Part shown: positions 1-5,363 of the stretch, piece by piece
Position numbering within the stretch: position 1 is the stretch's first letter
Layout: each line of letters opens with the position of its first letter
Assembly: GCA_021797955.1 (NCBI GenBank)
Contig: JAJZYV010000157.1
Span: forward strand, 1 to 5,363
Direction: 5' to 3'
From: Thermoplasmata archaeon
GTDB lineage: Archaea > Thermoplasmatota > Thermoplasmata > Thermoplasmatales > Thermoplasmataceae
DNA length: 5,363 nt
Translations under genes and position numbers: made by a program
Notes under the pieces: generated by a model
The model's database searches: none
The model's input: only the letters and a program-made list of their open reading frames with translations
Told to the model about the DNA's origin: nothing

Positions 1-95
1 ACAAAGTGAAAAAAGAGTGCAATGAAATAGTTTACCCTCAATTATATTGCTCTTGGCAGATTGTTTTTAACGTTTTAGCAAGATTAAGATTATAA
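1..95 (+). CDS. C-terminal fragment of an upstream gene, possibly a glycosyltransferase
   Basis: The third forward frame is open from the window edge to a TAA at 93-95, giving 30 complete codons. The peptide begins KVKKECNEIV and ends in SWQIVFNVLARLRL. The pattern of a charged helix, then an aromatic-rich turn with Ser-Trp, then a hydrophobic helix resembles the last helix of family-4 glycosyltransferases, where a Y-S/D-W motif precedes the final helix (compare YDW at residues 360-362 of the next gene). The fragment is too short for a firm family call. The open stretch could also be chance, although its setting among glycosyltransferase genes supports it. The stop lies only 22 bp before the next start codon, so the next gene's promoter would sit inside this gene's end. 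Confidence 0.4.
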   Translation, partial: KVKKECNEIVYPQLYCSWQIVFNVLARLRL

Positions 96-98
96 TCT
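87..98 (+). promoter_or_regulatory. TATA-box-like palindrome upstream of the family-4 glycosyltransferase
   Basis: AGATTATAATCT is a perfect 12-bp palindrome centred about 25 bp before the TTG at 118. That is the usual distance from an archaeal TATA box to the transcription start, so the mRNA would begin at or very near the start codon (leaderless). No Shine-Dalgarno-like sequence lies between the box and the start. The box overlaps the stop codon of the upstream fragment. This is positional inference only. Confidence 0.4.
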
Positions 99-117
99 AA
101 AGAAAGATTGCCACCTA

Positions 118-1302
118 TTGAAATTGGCATTTATGATGTTAGTAGACCTCCGAGAAAATAGAGGTACTGAACAAGTTTTCTTAAATCTTATAAAGTACAA
201 ACCAGAAGATACCCAAATAGGAGTCGTCATTCCAAATATTAGTTATTATAATAGAATTGAAACAAAGGATTTAGAAAAAAGATTGCAAGGTATTTCTCTC
301 ATTTCTGCGTCTCTACCTCAAGATTACTATTCTAGACCAAAGATTAGTTGGCCATTACATCATCTTCTTTCAGATAGGAGATACTCAAAACAAAATACAG
401 AGCTAAAGATTAAGTTGAAAGAATTTGATGTTTTATACCTGTTTTATAATAGACATTCCACTTTATTTGAAAGAATTCCTCCTATTCTAGTTGGATCGGA
501 ACATACAATGCCCGTTACTGGATTATTTTCGGGAAACCTAGTCAGGAGGATAATTTCATTTATACTCAACAAAAGATACTTTGATAAACTAATTGGTATT
601 CACATTTTTCCAAGCGAAGAACCTTACAAAGAAAAGATAATAAAACGTCTGGGGATTAAACATGTATTTAGTCTACCAAATGGAATTGATTTGGATCTTT
701 TCAATCCTACATTGAATGAAGAACCTCACTTGAAAAATCAATTTAAGATATTTTTTGTTGCAAGCCTAGAATACTCTAAAGGATTTGATATATTTTTAGA
801 TGTAGCAAATATTATGAACGGATATCGTAATGTAGAATTTCATGTGGTGGGAGTTGGTCCAATGGCTGAAAAAATTGCCTCATTTAACAATATTACCTAC
901 CATAGGTTTGTGACAGACCAACAACTGTCTGCATTATATAAAACAATGGATATATTTCTGTACCCAACTAGGTCTGACTCTTTTCCCTTAGTAGTATTGC
1001 AAGCTCTGGCTTCAGGTCTACTCATACTAACAAGTAAAAACCTGAGTAACGTATTTCATGAATTCAATAACATAAGTATAGAATTTCTTGGAAACGAACC
1101 TAATGAATATGCAGCATTCCTCAAAGAGATTTTAGAAAATCCGCAAAAACTTGATTTTGACAAGAAAGCATGTTTTGATTTAATTAAAGCTAAATATGAC
1201 TGGAAGCAAATTGCATCTGATTTTTATAAGCAGATTGAATTGATTTATGCTTCGGAAGTCAAAACTTCTATGGCAGGAAATAATGAAATTAAAGAATCTT
1301 AG
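118..1302 (+). CDS. Family-4 (GT-B fold) glycosyltransferase
   Basis: The 394-residue length is normal for a retaining cytoplasmic GT4 enzyme, which moves a sugar from a nucleotide donor to a lipid-linked or glycan acceptor. Residues 1-8 form the first beta strand. RGTE (15-18) takes the place of the usual glycine-rich GGxE loop, and SEHT (127-130) sits where the acceptor-side histidine loop is expected. The C-terminal Rossmann domain shows LPNGID (186-191), FVASLEYSKG (213-222), VVGVGP (243-248) and the donor-binding segment at 281-300. That segment normally carries E-x7-E; here the aligned residues are Asp287 and Gln295. There is no signal peptide. The TTG start is chosen because it keeps the first beta strand, which the ATG at 133 would remove, and because the upstream frame offers no other start after the TAA at 85-87. 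The 3' end overlaps the convergent GT2 gene by 14 bp. Donor and acceptor are unknown. Confidence 0.9.
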   Translation: MKLAFMMLVDLRENRGTEQVFLNLIKYKPEDTQIGVVIPNISYYNRIETKDLEKRLQGISLISASLPQDYYSRPKISWPLHHLLSDRRYSKQNTELKIKLKEFDVLYLFYNRHSTLFERIPPILVGSEHTMPVTGLFSGNLVRRIISFILNKRYFDKLIGIHIFPSEEPYKEKIIKRLGIKHVFSLPNGIDLDLFNPTLNEEPHLKNQFKIFFVASLEYSKGFDIFLDVANIMNGYRNVEFHVVGVGPMAEKIASFNNITYHRFVTDQQLSALYKTMDIFLYPTRSDSFPLVVLQALASGLLILTSKNLSNVFHEFNNISIEFLGNEPNEYAAFLKEILENPQKLDFDKKACFDLIKAKYDWKQIASDFYKQIELIYASEVKTSMAGNNEIKES

Positions 1303-2350
1303 TTATAAATTCGTCGACTATTCTGTATACTATCGAACTCGAATCCGAATGACTCGCCAAAATGATCGCAAAACAAAGAACAGGGGTTCCCACATAGAAG
1401 CTAATTGGCCTTCTTATGACAGTTCCCAAGCCATTTTTTAGTGCTAAATACCTGAATTCTTTAAGTAGTGCTGTTTTATTTTTTGTCAGCACTGCATAGA
1501 TATAATTCTCATAAGATATTCTCATCTTCAATATGCTTTCAAGATTCCGGTGACCGGAACACATTTTGAGTATAAGATAAGTGGATTTCAAATCTTTCTC
1601 AATAAGATTCTTCTTTCTATCCAAAATAGATGTTTTACTTCCTATTTGTATATTGCTCAAACTGTCATGGGACCTATATATCGTCAGATTTAGATTTTCA
1701 TGAAGTAATACTGATTTTTCATTATACGTCAAAGCTGCAAAGAACATAAAATCTTCAGGATGCGTTACTATTTGGCTCAAATCGTCCAATTTTTCCATGA
1801 TAATTTCTTTTCTAATAGTAATAGAACTTAAGTTAAAAAAAAACGATGATAAAAGTATGTGTTTTTTGCTTAAAGAATAAAAGTGTTTTTCTGCTTCACT
1901 GGCCTTAACGAGAAGTTTACCAGGATGTGCATTCCGTGTGTATATCGTCTTAAGTGGTACCATATTAACATCTCTAATATCTTGAGAGTGGTGATAATAA
2001 TTAAGGCCTTCGACCTCGCGAAAAACCTTTATAACGTGATGGATTTTAGTTGGATTAAAGAGATCATCGTCATCAAGAAAGCATAATAATTCTCCTGAAG
2101 CAGCTGAAATAGCTGTACGAAGCATCTCACCTAAATTACAGTTATCCTTGAATATGGATATAATATTATTCGCTAAAATCAAGTTGTCTATTTCTATTTT
2201 ATAAAAATTTTTTACCACGATTATTTCACATTTATTTGCTAATTTATCTTGATTCAACACTGAAGAAATTGCATCCAAGCAGAATTCGGTTCTATTATAT
2301 GCTGTGATTATTATACTTACCTCTGCTTTGTTATCAGGTATATCATTCAT
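1289..2350 (-). CDS. Family-2 (GT-A fold) glycosyltransferase
   Basis: The 353-residue protein has the GT2 layout. VSIIITAYNR (11-20) is the nucleotide-binding first strand, EIIVV (42-46) the second, and residues 73-92 lead into FLDDDDLFNP (91-100), whose aspartates form the metal- and nucleotide-sugar-binding DxD motif. SSITIRKEI (175-183) follows, then HPEDF (197-201), which holds the acidic pair that usually supplies the catalytic base. YRSHDSLS (225-232) matches the arginine-histidine segment that closes the catalytic domain in this family. The C-terminal part is helical and basic, with one hydrophobic stretch at about 318-333 that could sit on or in the membrane. Such enzymes usually invert configuration and act on polyprenyl-phosphate-linked glycans or surface polymers; the sugar cannot be deduced. 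The ATG at 2350-2348 lies 10 codons before the first strand, a normal distance. It reads toward the GT4 gene and away from the DUF2079 gene, so it is transcribed separately from both. Confidence 0.92.
   Translation of the reverse strand: MNDIPDNKAEVSIIITAYNRTEFCLDAISSVLNQDKLANKCEIIVVKNFYKIEIDNLILANNIISIFKDNCNLGEMLRTAISAASGELLCFLDDDDLFNPTKIHHVIKVFREVEGLNYYHHSQDIRDVNMVPLKTIYTRNAHPGKLLVKASEAEKHFYSLSKKHILLSSFFFNLSSITIRKEIIMEKLDDLSQIVTHPEDFMFFAALTYNEKSVLLHENLNLTIYRSHDSLSNIQIGSKTSILDRKKNLIEKDLKSTYLILKMCSGHRNLESILKMRISYENYIYAVLTKNKTALLKEFRYLALKNGLGTVIRRPISFYVGTPVLCFAIILASHSDSSSIVYRIVDEFITKIL
1434..1484 (+). terminator. Possible U-rich terminator of the GT4 transcript
   Basis: Two T-rich tracts follow the GT4 stop codon: six T's at 1434-1439, and TTTTATTTTTT at 1474-1484. 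Archaeal transcription often ends at such tracts without a hairpin. Both lie antisense to the 3' part of the GT2 gene, so the GT4 message would run 130-180 bases into it. T-runs also occur by chance in DNA this A+T-rich, so the call is weak. Confidence 0.2.
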
Positions 2351-2567
2351 AAAGAACTATCTACCATTAGATTTGTTATTGGTTTATTCATTAGTTTATT
2401 ATTATAATGATCATTTGCCTCTTTCTCATTGCCATGCAGGTATTAACAATGTACTCAAAAGGAAACCAGAGCATCTAAAAGTTTAGTTTATCTTGAACAT
2501 ACCAAGGAATGTTTTGAATGATACATTAATTACTGTTTTTTTATTCTCGGTATATTGTAAGTAAATC
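2351..2567. promoter_or_regulatory. Divergent intergenic region between GT2 and DUF2079 genes
   Basis: This 217-bp gap must hold the promoters of both flanking genes. For the leftward GT2 gene, ATTATAAT (2401-2408; this octamer is its own reverse complement) is the best TATA-like site and would leave a leader of about 25-30 bases. A weaker A+T stretch lies nearer, at 2373-2380. For the rightward DUF2079 gene, GTATATTG (2550-2557) is TATA-like but only about 15 bp from the ATG at 2568; it fits better with a start at the in-frame ATG at 2583. A T-rich stretch at 2536-2545 is at the right distance for leaderless initiation at 2568. I see no RNA gene or strong inverted repeat. Confidence 0.35.
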
Positions 2568-4541
2568 ATGAATACCTCTGAGATGAGTAAAATGGAATTT
2601 GTCTTAAATCATAAGAAGTTAAAGCTCTACTGGCACTTACTTGTTTTAATTGTTGCCATACTCATGTATATAATTTATTGGTCATACATTACAGTATATA
2701 GGATAATTACTTTCCAAGCTGGTGTGTATGACCTTGGGTTAATGCAGCAAGAGTTCTATTTAACTATTTATTCTCATTCTTTATCTGGTCTGCTCATAGC
2801 CTTTCTAAATAAGGATACTGCCATATTGTTTGCTCCCATATACTATATGCACAGCCTAAGTTCAATAGTAATACTACAGACAATATTCCTTGCATTACCA
2901 GCGATATTGATTTATGCCATTTCACTTCGGGTATTGAGGAACAAGAATTATTCACTGATCTTCTCTTTAATTTACCTTGTCTATCCCCTTCTTTACGGAG
3001 TAAATTGGTTCGATGTTCACAACCAAGCCTTTCTAGTTTTCTTCTTTCTCCTTGGGTTCTATTTATTTATAATTGAAAAATACAAGCTTTCTGTACTTTT
3101 TTTATTGCTGTCAGGACTAACTCATTATCTCTTGTTAGGACTCCCTATTCTATTTTCAATACCAATAATTTACAACTCGATTATTTCAGGCACTTTAAAT
3201 AAAAGGTATGGCAGGTATGGGCTGGTTATATTTGTTGCTTCATTTACGTTACTTATAATAACTTATTTTGTTGATTTAACCATAAATATTAAAATTGGTT
3301 CCACAGTTCATTCTGGTAATATAGATTTATTATCTTTTTTTCCGTACAAAATTCTAACTTTTTTTCTTGCGTTAGTTCCCCTAGGATTTTTGTCCCTATA
3401 TCCAAATAGGTACATTCTTTTGCTAATACCATTTTTTTCTATTATGTTTATAAGTTCACAGACAGTATATTTCATACCTGGAATACTGACAGACCAGTAC
3501 GCTTCTGCGTTGATTCCGGGAGTTTTTATCTCAGCAATTTATGGTTTTTCAAACCTGAAAAAAAGATGTGAAAAAAAACATGTCTCTACGCTGAAAAATG
3601 TCAGTATAAAAAATAAAATACCTGAAACAATCGTTAAAGGAGCTGTGATTTCCACTATAATTATTGTCCTAATTTTGGCACCTTTTACTCCAATAATAAA
3701 CCATAGCAATTTATATAAAACGGATTTGTCAATATCTAAATATTCAAGACTTTATCAAGAGTACTTGACAGAAATAAAACTTATACCAATGAATTCACCA
3801 TATGTCGTTATAGGAGATGATGAACCGTCAGTATTACCACTCCCACAGCTGAACAATGCTCCGGTGTTGGTGACTCCTTATACCATTAATTATAATTTAT
3901 CATACAAGCAATTGGAAGGATTATCTTATAGAAATGCCACGATAAATTATGTAATTGGGAATCCGTATGGCGGCATGTTTACGCAAAGCCTAAGTAGTCC
4001 CTACAATTTATCTATGTATGATCTTCTTAGTAAATTATATCAAACTGCAAATTTCGGGATAGTTGCAGAGGCATCAGGTATAATCTTGCTTGAAAGAAAT
4101 TATACTGGCCCGTTACAATATTACGTTCCGATAACCTGTATGTTTGGATCTGCATATATGCAAGCGCCCATTATTCTTGGAAACCTGCCGATATCGGCAT
4201 CCAATTTCCTTTTGACTAACAATAAGCCAATTTTAGTCAATAATTCGATACAATTGAACGGCCCTATGTTCCTTCCTCCAGGAGAATATAACTTTTCATT
4301 TTCTATATCTACTATTACTTCAATTAATCTCTATCAGACAAATTTTAGCGTAAAAGGTTCAGGATGGAGCCAAAATTTTTCAGCTAATTTGACGTCAGTA
4401 GAAAACAAAAGTTTTGAAGTTAACTTTAATGTAAAAGTGACTAAAATGATCGAAAACTCACAAATATATATTTTAATAGGAAATGGAGGTGCTTTTTTTG
4501 TAAACTATCTAAATATCACTCAAATAACAACTTTACACTAG
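2568..4541 (+). CDS. DUF2079 polytopic membrane protein, GT-C-like, with sequon-rich outer domain
   Basis: The 657-residue protein has a hydrophobic N-terminal half with about 11 predicted membrane spans between residues 20 and 377, then an outer domain of about 280 residues. DUF2079 hallmarks seen are AGVYDLGLMQQ (51-61), with Asp55 in the first outer loop where GT-C enzymes carry their key acid, FAPIYYM (88-94), and YPLLYGVNWFDVHNQAF (139-155). The basic loop at 331-338 (KKRCEKKH) should be cytoplasmic, which places the C-terminal domain outside. That domain has 11 N-x-S/T sequons. The family resembles glycosyltransferases that use polyprenyl-phosphate sugars, but its reaction is unproven. 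Some family-typical polar positions are changed: NKD (81-83) stands where GDH is common, and LTHY (184-187) where KED is common. The ATG at 2568 is the most upstream choice, because an in-frame TAA lies at 2562; ATGs at 2583 and 2592 are alternatives that leave the membrane core intact. Confidence 0.85.
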   Translation: MNTSEMSKMEFVLNHKKLKLYWHLLVLIVAILMYIIYWSYITVYRIITFQAGVYDLGLMQQEFYLTIYSHSLSGLLIAFLNKDTAILFAPIYYMHSLSSIVILQTIFLALPAILIYAISLRVLRNKNYSLIFSLIYLVYPLLYGVNWFDVHNQAFLVFFFLLGFYLFIIEKYKLSVLFLLLSGLTHYLLLGLPILFSIPIIYNSIISGTLNKRYGRYGLVIFVASFTLLIITYFVDLTINIKIGSTVHSGNIDLLSFFPYKILTFFLALVPLGFLSLYPNRYILLLIPFFSIMFISSQTVYFIPGILTDQYASALIPGVFISAIYGFSNLKKRCEKKHVSTLKNVSIKNKIPETIVKGAVISTIIIVLILAPFTPIINHSNLYKTDLSISKYSRLYQEYLTEIKLIPMNSPYVVIGDDEPSVLPLPQLNNAPVLVTPYTINYNLSYKQLEGLSYRNATINYVIGNPYGGMFTQSLSSPYNLSMYDLLSKLYQTANFGIVAEASGIILLERNYTGPLQYYVPITCMFGSAYMQAPIILGNLPISASNFLLTNNKPILVNNSIQLNGPMFLPPGEYNFSFSISTITSINLYQTNFSVKGSGWSQNFSANLTSVENKSFEVNFNVKVTKMIENSQIYILIGNGGAFFVNYLNITQITTLH

Positions 4542-4552
4542 ATATATTTTTG
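4542..4552 (+). terminator. Possible T-tract terminator after the DUF2079 gene
   Basis: Five T's at 4547-4551, inside ATATATTTTTG, start six bases after the TAG at 4539-4541. A U-rich end without a hairpin is the usual archaeal signal. The tract is short, and the A+T-rich surroundings make chance occurrence possible. Confidence 0.3.
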
Positions 4553-4650
4553 AAATTAGTTTCTAATATTGCTCTCACTTTGGAATTTTCCTTTAAATAC
4601 AAGAACTCTCTATAAATCTAATTTCTTATATAAGACCAATATCTGGGGTA

Positions 4651-4996
4651 ATGGTTTTTAACAATTGTACTCCTACATTAAAAGGGTGTGGAGCTGAGAG
4701 ATCAGTTCTAGTTTATTGTGAAACTTTACTTGACAGTGGGTTCGATGCATATGCAGTTTTTCCAGACGACTCATAGCCAAGCCAGATGACAATTTACGAT
4801 TCAAAACACAGACTTTGAAATATGATAAATATTGGTGGTTAGTCACTTTCAGTCTTTAAACTTTCAAAAGTTGTAAAAGACATAGATGACTTGCACCATC
4901 ACAGAACTGGAACACTATGATAATAATATTATAGAGAAGAACAGATACATAAAGAGCACGCGAAAAGCGGTTTTTCGGTTCATGGAGGTATCTACA
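4651..4996 (+). pseudogene. Decayed family-4 glycosyltransferase, N-terminal part
   Basis: An ATG at 4651 opens 41 codons reading MVFNNCTPTLKGCGAERSVL and then a segment ending AVFPDDS before TAG at 4774. This is a recognisable GT4 N-terminus: first strand, glycine-rich GAERSVL loop, long helix, and second strand ending in FPDD. The coding signal continues in the third frame (4770-4856: LIAKPDDNLRF, then LKYDKYWWLV) up to TAA at 4857. It returns to the first frame (4858-4918: KLSKVVKDIDDLHHH, like the approach to the DIVHxN strand) up to TGA at 4919. A second-frame stretch, 4886-4996 (TELEHYDNNIIEKNRYIKS and on to TGA at 4997), may carry it further. At least two frame changes plus stops mean no intact product. 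The first frame is open upstream to 4597, and TATA-like sites lie at 4611-4617 and 4625-4634. Sequencing error in a low-coverage assembly is the alternative to true decay. Confidence 0.55.
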
Positions 4997-5110
4997 TGAA
5001 ATCTAAATATTAAGATGAAAGGAAGTGTTCCAAATTCTGGTGGAGCAGATCAGACATTCTAAGTTATTGGTAAATTTTTTGAGTTCAATACCTTAAATTA
5101 GAATCCTCAT

Positions 5111-5363
5111 TTGAAACCAAACAAAAGGAAATTAATTTATAAGGTAAGCGATTTTCTATGGCTAATGTCAGAGCTAAGTTGGTGGATGCGCGCCTCTTTA
5201 AGGAGACCAGGTAAATTTGTATCGATTATCAAAGGTGCTTATAGAGATAAAGTGCATAAGAATTATCTTGAAAGGAAATTCGTTGGTAAGGCAGTTGAGT
5301 TCTCGATTCCACCCTATACTAAACAGGAAATAGTTGATGAAGTGATTCAGGATATGACTCAAA
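5111..5363 (+). CDS. Open frame running off the window; unrecognised, possibly a broken glycosyltransferase
   Basis: The second forward frame is open from 5102 to the window end, 87 codons with no stop, which is unlikely by chance in DNA this rich in A+T. Possible starts are TTG at 5111 and ATG at 5165 or 5186. From the ATG at 5165 it reads MSELSWWMRASLRRPGKFVS, then a basic segment (YRDKVHKNYLERKF), then VEFSIPPYTKQEIVDEVIQD. The Trp-rich helix followed by LRRPGK resembles a helical insert seen in some family-4 glycosyltransferases, but I cannot assign it. The same frame continues upstream through three stops (TAG 5099, TAA 5060, TGA 4997). The stretch from the ATG at 5015, MKGSVPNSGGADQTF, looks like a GT4 N-terminal glycine loop. 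The whole may therefore be one decayed gene and the open part only its least damaged portion. The end lies outside the window. Confidence 0.4.
   Translation, partial: MKPNKRKLIYKVSDFLWLMSELSWWMRASLRRPGKFVSIIKGAYRDKVHKNYLERKFVGKAVEFSIPPYTKQEIVDEVIQDMTQ

Noticed and set aside
1247..1441. 64-codon forward frame overlapping the 3' ends of both glycosyltransferase genes
   Set aside because: It lies in another frame of the GT4 gene and antisense to the GT2 gene, has no recognisable domain, and both overlapping genes are strongly supported.
1883..2086. 67-codon forward frame antisense to the GT2 gene
   Set aside because: It is fully inside the GT2 coding region, opposite its DxD and central segments, with no promoter or family features; it is a shadow frame.
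2401..2412. Short A+T palindromic stretch ATTATAAT near TGATCA considered as an operator
   Set aside because: Short symmetrical A+T sites are frequent at this base composition, and the stretch is better explained as a TATA-like box for the leftward gene.
2304..2486. 60-codon forward frame running from the GT2 5' end into the intergenic region
   Set aside because: Its first part is antisense to the conserved GT2 N-terminus. The end (HAGINNVLKRKPEHLKV) looks somewhat protein-like, so a small relic is possible, but there is no family match or start signal to support a gene.
4542..5363. Search for an insertion sequence or integration site explaining the broken genes
   Set aside because: I found no transposase signature, terminal inverted repeats or target duplications here; the damage looks like point mutations and small indels.

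Overview
The window looks archaeal, most likely from a Thermoplasmatales-type acidophile, with Sulfolobales as a less likely alternative. The reasons are A+T-rich DNA with heavy AGA/AGG arginine use, a DUF2079 membrane protein with a large outer domain, TATA-like boxes close upstream of start codons, and no clear Shine-Dalgarno sites. This assignment is inference: there is no rRNA or marker gene here.

Layout: (1) Positions 1-95 hold the probable 3' end of an upstream gene, perhaps a glycosyltransferase. (2) 118-1302 (+) encodes a family-4 (GT-B fold) glycosyltransferase with a TTG start. (3) 1289-2350 (-) encodes a family-2 (GT-A fold) glycosyltransferase; it converges on the first and overlaps it by 14 bp. 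(4) 2351-2567 is a divergent intergenic region. (5) 2568-4541 (+) encodes a 657-residue polytopic DUF2079 protein (GT-C-like membrane core) with a sequon-rich C-terminal outer domain. (6) 4542-5363 is decayed coding DNA: the N-terminus of another family-4 glycosyltransferase broken by frame changes, then a reading frame with three stops that becomes open for its last 87 codons and runs off the window.

Together this reads as part of a surface-glycan or protein-glycosylation island. Two cytoplasmic transferases would use nucleotide sugars to build a lipid-linked glycan. The DUF2079 protein may be a membrane glycosyltransferase using a lipid-linked donor on the outer face. The substrates cannot be read from sequence. 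Mixed gene orientation, separate promoters and broken glycosyltransferase remnants are typical of a fast-changing island. I found no tRNA, rRNA, CRISPR array, insertion sequence or clearly new multi-gene system.
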